Shown: positions 36,433 through 48,204 of the stretch, piece after piece | Numbering within the stretch: the stretch's first letter is position 1 | Layout of the letters: the number at the start of each line of letters is the position of its first letter | Assembly: GCA_037367355.1 (NCBI GenBank) | Contig: CM074696.1 | Span: 1,984,001-2,048,000 of the forward strand | Source: Neoscytalidium dimidiatum | Lineage: Eukaryota; Ascomycota; Dothideomycetes; Botryosphaeriales; Botryosphaeriaceae | Direction of reading: 5' to 3' | Length of the DNA: 64,000 bases | Program-made: the position numbers and the translations under genes | Notes under the pieces: model-generated | What the model was told of the DNA's origin: nothing | The model's input: only the letters and a program-made list of their open reading frames with translations | Databases searched by the model: none

Positions 36433-37018
36433 TTAAGCGACGAGCTGGACGACACCGCCGGCCTCCTTGATCTTGCGCTCAGCCTCCTTGGAGACGTAGC
36501 GAGCGCGGACAACGATCGGGACGTTGGGGATGCGGCCCTTGCCAAGGACCTTGGAGTAGCCGAGGGGAAGGAGGTCGAGGACGGGAGCCTTGTCGGAGCT
36601 CTTGGCCGAGAGGTAGGCCTCGCGCTGCTCAAGAGGGATGAGGGACCACAGCTTGTCAAGGTTGATGACGGGCTTCCAGAACTGCTGCTGAGTCTTGTGG
36701 ACTGGATGCCGCTCAGGTTAGCTTTGTCCCGGATTTGCGTGCAGGTTTTCGAATAAGTTCGAGCGCGCGAGAAACTTACAGTAGCGCATTCCCACCTTTC
36801 CGAAATAACCGGGGTGGTACTTGTCCATGTTGGTCCTGTGGTGGTGCTATTCGCGAGACTATCAGTGAGGCCATATTGACGAAAGTGTGCCTATCACAAC
36901 TTACCTGACCACCGGCAAGACCACGACCACCGGGGTGCTTCCTGTGCTTGCCAATGCGACCGTGACCGGCACTGACGTGGCCGCGGTGCTTGCGGGTCTT
37001 GGTGAGGCGGGTCGGCAT
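36433..37018 (-). CDS. RPL28: 60S ribosomal protein L28 (uL15, L27a)
   Basis: Component of the large cytosolic ribosomal subunit. Three exons (37,018-36,905; 36,846-36,780; 36,701-36,433) give 149 residues, the length of yeast RPL28. Exon 1 encodes '[16 protein letters not shown]' and '[11 protein letters not shown]', exon 2 '[20 protein letters not shown]', and exon 3 '[14 protein letters not shown]' and '[13 protein letters not shown]'. Introns of 58 and 78 bp have GTAAGT donors and AG acceptors and keep phase. The early intron after codon 38 is usual for fungal ribosomal protein genes. Confidence 0.96.
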
Positions 37019-37364
37019 CTTGACGTTGTTATGTGGCCGGAGGAATGGGTGGTCGTCCTTGGAAGAGGGAAAAGAAGAGCGCGCGAGTTTTGGACGATTT
37101 TGGTGTTGCGGCCTCGCTTAGCGTTTGCACATGACTTAGCGCTGAATCCGTGCCAAGACTTAATCTTGCCAAGGCCGGGGGTTGCCCAACGCCGACAATG
37201 AGAAATGGACAGCAGCACTTTGGGCCTTGTGCTCGATAAGTATAAGAGTAGAGCTTCTGTGATCTCTACGGAAACGCACGGATTTATAAAAGGAAAATGT
37301 CAGTATTCTCATGTTCGGCCGAGCTCTCTATTGACATGATTTAGGAGGTCATTCTGATCTTCTA
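37019..37364. other. Promoter of RPL28 and 3' flank of ISA2
   Basis: 346 bp between the RPL28 start and the ISA2 stop, which lie in tandem on the minus strand. No other gene is seen. Confidence 0.5.
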
Positions 37365-38092
37365 TTACATCTTGATATCGAAACTCGTTCCACACCCACA
37401 GCTACTACTTGCCAGAGGGTTGTCCACAATCTTGAACTGACTTCCGATCAATTCCATAGTATAGTCGACCTTGCTTCCCTTCAATAGCTCCAAACTCGGC
37501 TCGTCCAGCACAATCTTCGCGCCGTCAGGACTCTCAAACACTGTATCTTCCTCCTGTGAGATCTCGGACTTGTTTGTTAAGGACATGAGATACTGAAAGC
37601 CATGACAGCCCCCGGATTCCACCGTTATGCGTAGCAGGAGGTCGGGGTTCTTGTCTTGCTCCATGATTTGCTTTAGGCGCTATGAAGAAGCAAGTCAGCT
37701 CACATGCTCAGGGTGAGAAAAGATGTGCCATAGAATCTCACATGGGCGGCGCGTGGCGTAATCTCTACCACCATCTCATTGCCATCTTCATCTGTCCGCG
37801 GGTTCAGGATTGCTGCGCGCCGCGACACCGTGGACGAGAATGCTCGAACAGCAAGATCCGTCTCCCTTGTCTGCAGTCGCATAGATTGCCATGGTATCGA
37901 AGCAGTACGAGGTCGTATTGAGGTCGCAGCGAAGTCGGGGAGCGGTGTTGTTGGAGAGGTGGCGGAGGTTGATGATATAGCGAAACCGCGCCGGACCACG
38001 CGGACAGCCTGTCGCGTCGACACCGGACGAGCACGGGCTGCCACCTGCAGGGATCGGAGGCAAGATGAACAGATCGTAGGCGCGGAAGCCAT
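37365..38092 (-). CDS. ISA2: Mitochondrial A-type iron-sulfur cluster assembly protein ISA2
   Basis: Acts late in mitochondrial [4Fe-4S] cluster assembly with ISA1 and IBA57. Exons 38,092-37,742 and 37,679-37,365 (62-bp intron, GTGAGA..TAG) give 221 residues. The N-terminus is basic and Ser/Arg-rich ('CLRSLQVAARARPVS'), fitting a mitochondrial targeting peptide. The A-type domain has 'RITVESGGCHGFQY' (Cys142) and the C-terminal 'SSCGCGTSF' (Cys211, Cys213), the three conserved ligand cysteines. It is divergent from kynureninase, with 220 bp between starts. ISA2 rather than ISA1 is favoured by the overall sequence; that choice is less certain than the family. Confidence 0.9.
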
Positions 38093-38312
38093 GGTGTCGC
38101 GAGGTTGGAGGCGGAGGAGCTAGCGAAGGGAGAGCTTTGAAATCATCGGAGAAGCGGGCGATGGCCGACAGCCGACCGATGATGCTGGAGTCGGCATGCA
38201 TGCGCCACAGCGCCACACACTGCCCCGCCATCATGATGATGCGCATAATCACTACTGCCCACTTCCTTTCAACCTCCGCGCATTCTCACGCTCCAGCAAT
38301 TGAGCCTCCACT
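38093..38312. promoter_or_regulatory. Shared divergent promoter of ISA2 and BNA5
   Basis: Only 220 bp separate the two start codons, so both promoters must overlap here. No specific factor site was assigned. Confidence 0.6.
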
Positions 38313-39888
38313 ATGGCGCAGAATCTTTCAGCCGAGCTACGGTTCGACGATCCCGAATCGTTCACTAAAGATTTTGCAGAGACGCTGGACGCCCAAGACC
38401 CGCTCCGCAAGCTCCGCGAAGAATTCATCATCCCCACACGCGCCGGCCTGAAGCGCAAACGCCTGGGCACTGAAGCTGGCGCTGTGGAAGTGAGCGAGGC
38501 CATCAACTCCCTGCTTCCTGAGAACGAATTGACCTACCCGTGCACCTACCTCTGCGGCAACTCGCTGGGTCTGCAGCCGCGGCGCACCCAGAACTACATT
38601 CGCAAGTACCTGGATACCTGGGCCAACAAAGGCGTATACGGCCACTTCCAACCGCTAGAAGACGCCGTTTCACGGCCATGGGTAGACATAGATGAAGATG
38701 CCAAAGCCGAGACGGCTAAGATAGTCGGCGCGGAGCCTGACGAGGTCGCTATCATGCAGACGCTGACGGCCAACCTTCACTTCCTCATGGCCAGCTTCTA
38801 CCGCCCAACCAAGGAACGCTACAAGATCATCATAGAAGGAAAAGCCTTCCCAAGCGATCACGTACGTCCAGTGCCCCTCCATCTGTATACCTGCCCACCA
38901 AGCACTCACTCACCAACTCTCTCAGTACGCCGTCCAATCCCAACTCCACCACCACAACCTACATCCTTCCACAGCCCTGGTCGAGCTCAACCCACCCGAC
39001 CCCACAAAATCCTACCTACCCACCTCCTACATCCTCTCTGTCATCGACGCCCACGCCTCCAGCACCGCCCTCCTCCTCCTCCCCGGCATCCAGTACTACA
39101 GCGGCCAACTCCTCGACATCCCCACCATCACCGCGCACGCCCACTCCCACGGCATAACCGTCGGCTGGGACCTCGCGCACGCAATCGGCAACGTCCCGCT
39201 CTCCCTGCACGCCTGGAACGTCGACTTCGCCGCATGGTGCAACTACAAATACATGAACGGCGGGCCAGGCAACATCGGCGGGCTCTTCATCCACTCGCGC
39301 CACACGCACACGAGCCCCCGGACCGCCGACCCGGACCCGACCGCCCCCGTCACGGCGGAGACGCTCGGCTACCGGCCGCGCCTCGCCGGCTGGTGGGGCC
39401 ACGACAAGTCGAGCCGCTTCCAGATGCGCAGCGCCTTCGTGCCCATCCCCGGCGCCGCCGGCTTCCAGCTGTCGAACCCCAGCGTCCTCGACACCACCGC
39501 GCTGCTCGCGTCGCTGGCCGTCTTCGCCCAGACCTCCGTTCCCCATCTCCGCGCCAAGAGCCGCCGCCTGACCGCGTACCTCGAGCACCTGCTCTTCTCC
39601 GACCGCGCGGACGGAGCGGCCAAGGAGGAGAGGCTGTACCGGCTCATCACCCCGACGAACCCGGACGAGCGCGGTGCGCAGCTGAGTTTGTTGCTGCGGC
39701 CGGGGCTGCTGGATGGAGTGATGGAGCGCTTGGAGGAGGAGGGCGTGGTGGTTGACGAGAGGAGGCCGGATGTCGTGCGTGTGGCACCGGCGCCGTTGTA
39801 TAACGGGTTTGCGGATGTGTGGAGGTTTGTGAAGGTGTTTAAGGAGGCGTGTCGGGCGACGGCGGCGGAGGTGGGGGAGGGGCGGTAG
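38313..39888 (+). CDS. BNA5: Kynureninase
   Basis: PLP enzyme that cleaves kynurenine and 3-hydroxykynurenine to anthranilate or 3-hydroxyanthranilate plus alanine, in the tryptophan-to-NAD pathway. Exons 38,313-38,861 and 38,926-39,888 are separated by a 64-bp intron (GTACGT..CAG), for 503 residues. '[12 protein letters not shown]' and '[16 protein letters not shown]' mark the N-terminal PLP-binding part. '[13 protein letters not shown]' holds the PLP Asp, and '[11 protein letters not shown]' holds the Schiff-base Lys at about 291. Full length for the family (yeast 453) with some extra N-terminal and loop residues. Wobble positions in the second exon are very C-rich. Confidence 0.95.
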
Positions 39889-41004
39889 ATGCGGAGAGTT
39901 TTTATGCGGATTGTTCTGTGCGAAGTGGATCATTGTGTCAGTATTTGGAGGGCTTATGTACTCTTAGAGAATGGTGGTGAGCGTTGTTGTGGTTGGAAAA
40001 ACGGCAGCTCTTCGCATACCAGCATTTGCTGCTCAACTAGAAGGGGTTTGAGTAAAAAGAACAAGAAGACAAATGCTACCATACACTCCTCCGTTTCTTT
40101 TATCTATGAGAGGAAATGACTGCATAAAAAAATAAGTTTTGTTGAATTGAAATGTGAGTTCTTTAAGTTGAAGTATTTATTTTGAGTGCACTTTTTGATT
40201 TTGGACTTGAGAAACAGGTTGGCGCTGATTCGTTATAATTTTATAGTATTGAATCTTTTCTAAAAAATATCCTCAATACCTTGAAAGCATATCGCAGTGC
40301 CTTTGGTAATGTATGTCTATTAAGTCAACTTATTACTATTTCTTCTTAATCTACGCCAGACTTGCCTTAATTGAAGCACGAAATGATTGTGGATTCCCTC
40401 TTTGCAAGTTCAAACCCCGAAACGCCAATTATGCACCTGATGCTTCATGAATGAAATCCTTGGACGTAGAAAACACCAATGGTCATGTTCCAAGCCACGG
40501 GTTTTGCGTCATCGGCCGAATAGAATCTCCAGGGTAGGCACAGCGTGCACAAGAATAAACAGATCATCCCGACAGCAGCACAAGTCCAGCATGATATTCG
40601 AAACCTCCCTTGGCGTATTTGGGCGAAGGAAAACCGATCATGTCGGTCATGAAGGTCGCAGAGATCACTGTTCACATTCAAAAGAAAATCCGGGAGAATC
40701 ATTATTAGCATCAGCGGTAGCATCATAGGTGGTCACGTCGTCCTCACCGCAGAGCATCAAATCTTCATAGCTTGTCACGCAAGGAACAAAGGAGGAGGTT
40801 TGATTCACCATCATTTCAGCTTTCATCAGTCCTGCCGAAGATGATCGAAGTAGAAGAAGCCGGGAAAGAAGAAGTAGTACTAGTACCAGCAGTAGTAGAA
40901 AAACACGAAAGACCCGTTCGTCGTCTCAGCCAGGAGAGGGAGAGAGAAGAAGGCAAAAAGGGTTCCTCTCGTCCTCTCCAAAAAGAGGCGAACGCGCCCG
41001 CTCA
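39889..41004. other. Intergenic region between convergent BNA5 and NST1
   Basis: 1.1 kb, AT-rich at 40,120-40,440. Open frames at 40,445-40,728 on both strands show no family motif. 3' flanks of both genes lie here. Confidence 0.5.
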
Positions 41005-44000
41005 CTAAAAGCTCGGCGATGACACTCCACCCAAAGCCGAAGCAGGGAACGGCGATGTTCTCGCCATCGTAGCCGGCGGCGCGCTAACACCGCCCATCCC
41101 AACAAATGGTGTCGAGTGCGCCGGCACAGGGCTGCCGATCTCGCCGAGGCCGTGCAATGGAGCTTGACCTGGGATGCGGATACCACCACCACCAGCAGCG
41201 GCGCCGTTGCTCGGAGAATCTGGTTCAAACTTCACTGACACGGCGCCATCGGGTGCATCCTTCTTGTGCAAGAAGCCGCCACCGTTGTGAGCGTCGCCCT
41301 CGGTCTCGCAGATGTCCACAACCTCGTGTTCGGCGACTGGAGCATCTGCCGGGCCACGGATGGAAGCGTCGATGGTGCGTATGACGGTGGGGATATCATA
41401 GAAGCCATCCGAGCTAGGCTGGCTCTGTGCGAGCTGCTTGCACGCCTGACAGACCATCAACCTAACCGACACTGGGCGCGAGATGCTGGGCCTATGAGTA
41501 CCACCGAGGGGGGCACCAACGCTGCCAAAGCTGCCAACAGTAGTAGGCCAGCCAGTAGCGGACGGAGGAGAACCCCATGTACTGCCACCCATTCCAGGGG
41601 GTCCGAATGGTACGGTTGGGGTACCCCATGTGCTGTTGCTACCGCTTGGCAGACCGAAAGGGTCGATACGAGCACTGACATCGGTGAAGAGCGGTGAAGT
41701 ACCAAAGCCCATCCTTCCCGATCTTGCTGACGGTGCAAGGCTGGCACGACGGGTTTCAACAGCACTGGTAGGGATAGGCTCGTCGCTATCATCGAGCAGA
41801 GCACTACTTCCCAAGTGATTGCTCAGTTCATCGACATCGGTGTTCGTTGGCCTCTTGTTCTCCAAGATAGGCTCTTGCGGCTTGACACTGGAAGGTCTCT
41901 GGATGGGCGCAGGTCGAGAAATGGGATGAGCTGGTGGGCCACCAATCGGCGAGTCGAATGAACCTGAACCGGATGCTTGGCGAGAGTGTGATGGCATGAT
42001 GTCACGCGGTGCACTGAATCCCGGCATTTGGCCTGCTGCACTCATGCCCGGCAAAGGCTGACCGAAGCCAGGAGGCATGGGCATACCTGGGAAGCCTCGA
42101 CCAAGTGGCATACCGGGCGCGGTCATACCAGGAGGTGGTGCGGGCATCCCGTTCGGGCCTGGGAAACCGGGGTATTGCGCGCCGATCGGCGGAGGTACGT
42201 GGGGAAACATGGGCCCACGGGACTGATTCAGACCGTGCATCATTCCACCTTGCATCGGCGAAGGAGCATTCGGACCCAAAGGCAGACCACCAAAGCCAGA
42301 GTGCATACCAGGTGGAGGGACGATTGGAGGCATCGGCGACGTTGGCTGTGGGTGCTGCAATGTTGATGACTGAGCCTGAGGTTGCGGCTTTTGCAGAATC
42401 GTCTTCGGTGCGGCGCCACCGTGCTGGTTGCTCGGCGAAACTGACTTGCTGGTACCTGGGAAAACCTGAGGCGTCTTCGGCGAAGATCCATGGGAGCCCT
42501 GTTGTGAACTCTGCCGGGGCTTTGACGGCGTAGGTGCCTTTGGGATATTGGGAGTTGCAACCTGGACGTGAGGCGATGGAAAACCGGCTGATGATTGCTT
42601 GGAAATGAGTCCTGGTGGAAGAGCTGGGGTCGGTTGAGAAGTCCGCTTGGTGGTTTGCGCTTGCTGAGCAGCTTTCGCCGCTTCTTCCTCCTTGCGAGTG
42701 CGTTCCTTGGCTTCTTTTTCGGCCTGGATTCTTGACTCCTTTTCCTTCCGCTGCTGTTCCGCATGTGCTTTCTGCTCCCTAGCCTCTTTCTCCCTCGCCT
42801 CTCGCTCTTCACGCTCCTTGCGCTTTGCCTCTTCGCGTGCTTTCTTTTCCGCTGCCTTCTGTTCTTGAGCTTTGCGTTCCGCCTCCTGCTGCCGCAGTCG
42901 TTCCTCCTCTAACCTCCGCTTCTTCTCTGCCTCTTTCCGCTTCTTCTCCTCCTCCTGGGCCTTCCGCTCCGCTTCCTTCTTCTTCTTCTGTTCCTCCCGT
43001 TTCTTTCTCAATTCTTCCTGCTTCTTTGCCTCGGCTGCTTTGGCTGCTTCCTCCTCCGCTTTCTTCTCAGCCTCCCTCCGTGCCTTTTCCTCGGCCTGAC
43101 GCTGCTTCTGCGCGGCCTTCTTTTCCTTCCTCTTCTGTGCATCCTTAGACTTCTTTGCTTCGCGTTCTGCTGTGCGGCGGTTTTCCTCATCGAGCTCTTC
43201 GATGAGCTTTTGTTGACGTTCGTTCGCAACCTTCTCCCGATATGCTGACAATACACGCTGTTCAAACATTCGCGCTGCAAAGATCTGGAACATTCGTCGG
43301 CCTTCCCGCATCCGCTGCTGCTCCGTCATCGTATCCTGAGTTTCGTCAGAGAGAACGTGTTGCTTGTACGATAAGATAGTGATTCCAAACACACCAAGTC
43401 GTCTTCTTCCTCCTCATACTCCTCTTCCTGACTGTCATAGTCATCTTCCTCGTCGTCATACTCTTCGTCCTCTGGAGGCGGGCCGTGAGTGTGACCTGCG
43501 TGATGATTTTGCATGGATGATGAGTAGGCCAAGCTGCCTGCATGATCAACGACCTGGTCTTCGCGTTGCATTCGACGTTCAGCGAGTTGTTCCATCATCT
43601 CGATGAACTTCTTGCCGTCGTTCTTAAGCAAATCGTCCGCGACTGTGAGGATGCCACCTGCGAGTAAACGACCTTAGTAACAACCCTCTATGCACACGAT
43701 GTCCTTAAACTTGTCCAACCAACCTTTGACTGTCAGGCTATTACCGAAGAAGGAGAAGTCCGCAGCTGTGCCTCTGACAGGTAACTCTTCCGGCTCCTCC
43801 TCGTCGCTATAGTCTTCCTCGTCTTCATCGCTGTAGTCGTCTTCGTCCAACTCCTCCTCGTCGTCGTCTTCCTCGTCGCCTATCTCTTCTACGCGATTTC
43901 CGGAATCGTACGGCTGGTTTGGGTCGATCATGCGGTCCGGGGGGAGGCGAGGGTCTTGTCTACGGCTGTACGGCCTCCCTGTGGTTAGCACGGAATCGCC

Positions 44001-44858
44001 ATTATTGGGTATGTTCTCCTGGTCGCCGTACAGCTCCAACTCCTCGTAGTACGCATCGTACAAAACCTCCAGTTCCTCCTCAATAGCGGTGCGCTTCCGT
44101 CCACAAACAGTGCAACTGCACGAGTGCTTCTGCTGCTCCTTCATCTTACGCAAAACCGCCTCTTTCTCTATCTTGACCAGCGATTTCCGCTCCTCCTCCC
44201 CTAGCGATAGCCAGAACTCCCTGATCCTCTCGCGTTCCTCCTGCGTTGACGTGTTCCATATGCGGTCGCGGGAGGTCGAGCTGCGCGTGCGGAAGGGTTG
44301 ATGCGAAATCGGTGGAGGAGGTGGGGGCGGCGGTGGATGCGAACCGGCGTGGGCGAGCATGCCGGAAGAGCTGCCGCTCGGTATGTCATAGGCCTGTGCC
44401 TGCGCGTCTGACGGCCTGCCCCGCTTCTTCTTCTTCTTTTTCTTCGACTTGCTGCCCGATAAAGCAGCGTCGTCGGCGTGGCCGTTTGCTGTGGGCATGC
44501 CGGCATCGCAGTGGTGGGCATAGGCGTGCGCGGCCTCGTCATCAGTGTAGTACATGTCTTCATGGTCACCAGCGTCGAATTGGTCTGCGTCATCAAGCTC
44601 GTCGTCGTAGTCTAGGCCGGGCTGGGGATCGGACGGTGGGGGGTTGCCGTTGTGCACCGCGGTCTGAGCGTGTGGGACATGGCCGTTGCGCAGGCTCGGG
44701 TTCAGCTGCTGCTGGTCCTGCTGCTGCTGCTTCGCGGCCAGCTTCGCCCGACGCTTCGCTTTCTTGCGATTGACGCTGGGATTGCCGGGCGGCGCGGTGC
44801 CGGTTAGCACGCCATTGCTGGGCGCAGGCGCGCTGGGATGCGCTTTGGTGTTGGCCAT
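41005..44858 (-). CDS. NST1: Stress response protein NST1
   Basis: NST1 is linked in yeast to salt tolerance; its biochemical role is poorly defined. Three exons (44,858-43,724; 43,657-43,395; 43,335-41,005), with introns of 66 and 59 bp that keep frame, give 1,242 residues, as usual for filamentous fungi. In order: a low-complexity N-terminus with '[18 protein letters not shown]', an acidic region, a Lys run before 'RGRPSD', a conserved core ('[17 protein letters not shown]', '[12 protein letters not shown]'), long acidic stretches, '[17 protein letters not shown]' across the first intron, and '[19 protein letters not shown]'. Then a highly charged coiled coil runs at about 502-692, and a Pro/Gly/Met-rich tail ends the protein. 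It is convergent with BNA5 and divergent from RHO2. Confidence 0.92.
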
Positions 44859-45907
44859 ATGGAACGGGAGCGTGGTGGGGAGCAGGCCTGGGGCGTGACG
44901 GACAGGTTAGAGCAGTGTTCGGGAGCTTTGGGGCTTGGGCGGGCAGGCATTTGACCGGGCTGACGGCGGCCGAGATGGTGTTCAAGGGCGCTGGGCTCAA
45001 CAAGGCCCCTCCACGGCGCGGGAGGTCACGTACGTGTGCTCGGGTGTGGCAGGCACTCGCTCCGGCGGCGCGGGGAGCTCTGGCTTGCGGGCCTGGGGGC
45101 GGGTGGTCGCGGGCTGCTCGGAGCTCTGTGTGGGTGGTGGTGGTGGTGTTGCGGCGGCGTCAAAGAGCGTGCATCATCTCTCGCAAGGTCATGGTGCTGC
45201 CGTCGGCATCGCAAGCGCCGGTGTTAATCCGCCCGGGCTGCGCCTGCTCGGGCCTGTGCCCTAGGCGGCTGCCCATGCCCTTGGCCCTTGGCCCTTGGCC
45301 CATGGCCCATGGCCCATGCCGCCCATGCCTGGCCGCTGCTGTGCCCTGCTCGCTCACTTCCATCCTCGTATCTCAGCACATTTCTTCGCGCTGCCTCCTC
45401 CTTGCAGCTCCTAGGCCTGCCGCACCACTGCCCGCCCCGTATATACCAGCCCCGTTCCGCGCCATTGCACCCCGTCCAGCAACCAGCTCCCTCGCCGCCC
45501 GCCCTCGCCGACCGCGCCCTCGCTCACCACACCCGACGAGCTCCCCGTGTGCGCCCTCCTCCGCCGTTCCCCCCCGGCTGTCTCGCCCACCTCCCCCGAG
45601 CGGCTCCCTCTCCTCAATCGCTGCCGCAAGCGTTCCGTCCGAGGCCTGCCTCAAGCGACCGCACGCTTCCTGCGATCGTCCGCACCGTCGGAGCCCTGCC
45701 GCCCGCCTCTCGTCCTCGACGTCGCCGCAGCCGCCGAAGATACCCCAACTAGAGCATTGTTTACGTCTCCTGCGATCCAGTGCCCGGAGTGTCCAGCGCT
45801 GCATCTTTCCGAGCTACTCGCCTACTCTCGCCCAGTGGGAGCCATCTCTGCCCGCGGCCCATCGTCCGCATCGCCGTCCGGAGCCCGTCAGGGGATAATC
45901 AGCAGAC
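44859..45907. promoter_or_regulatory. Divergent NST1/RHO2 promoter region with a heptamer repeat
   Basis: 1,049 bp between the two starts. It is very GC-rich and turns into C-rich pyrimidine text over the last 500 bp before RHO2. Five heptamers of GCCC(A/T)TG lie in tandem at 45,284-45,318. Long open frames here reflect high GC rather than genes. Confidence 0.55.
45284..45318. repeat. Five tandem heptamers GCCC(T/A)TG
   Basis: Two units of GCCCTTG are followed by three of GCCCATG, with related text on both sides (45,271-45,330). The minisatellite-like array lies 600 bp upstream of RHO2. Confidence 0.85.
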
Positions 45908-47086
45908 ATGGCTCAGCAAAACGGCCAAGATGCCCAGGTCATGAGAAGGTATGCCAGACCGGTGCATTTCCAATCAGTTCCATCAAGGTGCCGCACGGGG
46001 TTCTGCAGATCGACGGTACCACGCGTCCGCTCGCCTCGCTCTCCGAGTCTCGCTCAACCCGCGCGCCAACACCATACTATTCCTGTCACGTTGCCGCCTT
46101 TCTTTTAACCCCCTATTCGACTCGATTTCCATTGCCGGGTGTGGAAGGCTGCGCCTCTTAGCCCTTCAACCCTAAACGAAGCGAGGGAAGATCGCGTGCA
46201 TTGGCGTCCGTGATCCGAGCCTCAGGCAACCAAAAATAGACCGCTCTTCCCTGGGCTCGCCGTCGCACTTTTATTCTCATAGCCGCGATTGCCAACTGCG
46301 TTGTTCCTTGTGCTGGTCGCACTGCCCCATCTTTCCTGCAGCCAATTCTCGAGTTTGCTACCTTGTGTAACCCGCTGACGCTGGCTGCCTTGCATAGAAA
46401 ACTAGTCATTATCGGCGACGGTGCCTGTGGAAAGACCAGTTTGCTTAGTGTCTTCACCCTGGGCTACTTCCCGACTGTAAGTCTAGATCCCTCCCTGCAA
46501 ATGACGTAAGACAAATGCTGATGGATGCCCAGAGATATGTAAGTACTTTGTGTCAGCTGGCTGACGCTCCACGTATCCGCGGAGATATTGACTGCCGCCA
46601 AAGGTTCCCACTGTGTTCGAAAATTATGTGACCGATTGCCGCGTCGACGGCAAATCCGTGCAGCTTGCGCTATGGGATACTGCCGGCCAGGAAGATTACG
46701 AAAGGCTACGTCCTCTTGCATATTCCAAGGCCCACGTCATCCTTATTGGATTTTCCGTCGATTCGCCAGATTCCCTGGAGAACGTCAAGCACAAGTGGGC
46801 CGAAGAGGCAAGAGAACGGTGCCCCGATGTTCCGATCATCCTTGTGGGTCTGAAGAAGGATCTCCGCGATGATCCTCTAGCTCAGGAAGAAATGCGGAAA
46901 AAGTCCCTGAAGTTTACCACTCCCAAGGCCGGCAACGATATGAAGGATGAAATTGGTGCCCGAAAGTACCTTGAATGCTCGTCTTTGACGGGTGATGGTG
47001 TGGACGATGTATTCGAAGCAGCGACCCGCGCTGCGTTGCTTTCCGTCGACAAGACCGAGACCAATGGATGCTGCATTATTCTGTGA
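45908..47086 (+). CDS. RHO2: Rho-family small GTPase, RHO2 type
   Basis: Membrane-bound GTPase; in yeasts Rho2 acts in cell-wall integrity and polarity signalling. Four exons: 45,908-45,948, 46,398-46,476, a 6-nt exon 46,533-46,538, and 46,604-47,086, for 202 residues. Introns are 449, 56 and 65 bp. Seen: P-loop GDGACGKTS (20-28), switch I '[14 protein letters not shown]' (Arg41-Tyr42 come from the 6-nt exon), 'WDTAGQE' (66-72), 'VGLKKDL' and 'CSSLTGDG'. The C-terminal CIIL box is preceded by another Cys, fitting geranylgeranylation plus palmitoylation. '[12 protein letters not shown]' and '[12 protein letters not shown]' favour Rho2 over Rho1, Rho3 or Cdc42. Confidence 0.9.
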
Positions 47087-48204
47087 TAGAAGGGTTCGGT
47101 CATCTGAGCGCGGCACGATTGGCCCGCTCATCTCTTGCATGGGTGGAGTTTTTTTTTTTTTTTGGAAATTTGTAACATGCAGGGCGTCATCCTCACAGCG
47201 CTTCCTTTTTCCGCCGGGGTCCTTCTTCCTTTCAACTATCCAATCCGTTCTCGTCCGATCAAAATTCTTCGTTTCGTTTCACAGCAGCGGTGACGCTTAA
47301 TGACGGATGATACCATCGATACGCTCATTTGATCCTTACTTAGCGGCTCGCCCATGTTTGTTTGTCCGACTCAGCCCAGTCCAAATCATCTTGGCCTGAC
47401 TGAATGGCATTCTTTGGTAGTCATGTATTTTTTTTTATTTGTCGGTGGTTTTAAATGATGACCTGGACCTCGCTGGTGAGAGGGTCGGTCTTTTTTCTAA
47501 GGGGGGAGATTGTATGGTAATTGAGATACTATGATCACCCAGTATAAGGAAGGACCTACCGAGATTTGGTTATTTTATTGCAGTGACATTGAAATAAGCA
47601 TAATTACCAACCGCTAAGTCTTAGGGGAGTACCGGGCTCGACTGTCAGCTTTAAGTGCGATTTTAATCAATCTACGACAATCCGATTATCAGAGATCTTT
47701 TGCGTAGATCGAGGTCCTCTGGGGCCAATCGCCACATGCAGGTAGTTCAGATATATCACGAGGACAGAGGCATCTGGCCAGACCAGTCTATGTGAATTCA
47801 GAGCAAATGGGACACAAGGCCGCAAGATACTGATATCCGCTCATAGAGAATAATTCAACTGTATGCACACATTTGTACCTGCCATTGCATTGATGTCTAT
47901 ACGATCACTGTAAAGATTATTGATGATAGATTCCATCTTTCATGCACTCATCACTAAACACGACTTGTGAAGGTCAGATCTGTTCATATGTATGACTGCG
48001 CTCAAATCGGCTTGTAGGACGAACTAGTATGCTAGTTGTCTTGTGAAACAGAAAAAGAAAGGACATTTTGATATGTTGTTACAGCGAGCACAACAAATGC
48101 TCAATGTTACGCTCCCGGATACTCGCGCACCAAACAACTCCAACATCTTCCTCGTCAGCAAACAAGCCCTCGATCTGCCCATAAATCTGCCACGGCCTTC
48201 CCTC
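47087..48204. other. Intergenic region between convergent RHO2 and mL40
   Basis: 3' flanks of both genes. A T18-like run lies at about 47,147-47,164 and another T-rich run near 47,428-47,437. No gene recognised. Confidence 0.5.

Noticed and set aside
39016..39933. 305-codon open frame on the minus strand
   Set aside because: Antisense shadow of kynureninase exon 2; low-complexity Arg/Gly/Val content.
40445..40728. 93-codon open frames on both strands
   Set aside because: They overlap each other antisense, and neither has a recognisable domain.
44915..46161. Overlapping long open frames (up to 327 codons) in the RHO2 promoter and first intron
   Set aside because: GC-rich non-coding DNA gives few stops; translations are Pro/Arg/Ser-rich without motifs, and one runs through the RHO2 start.
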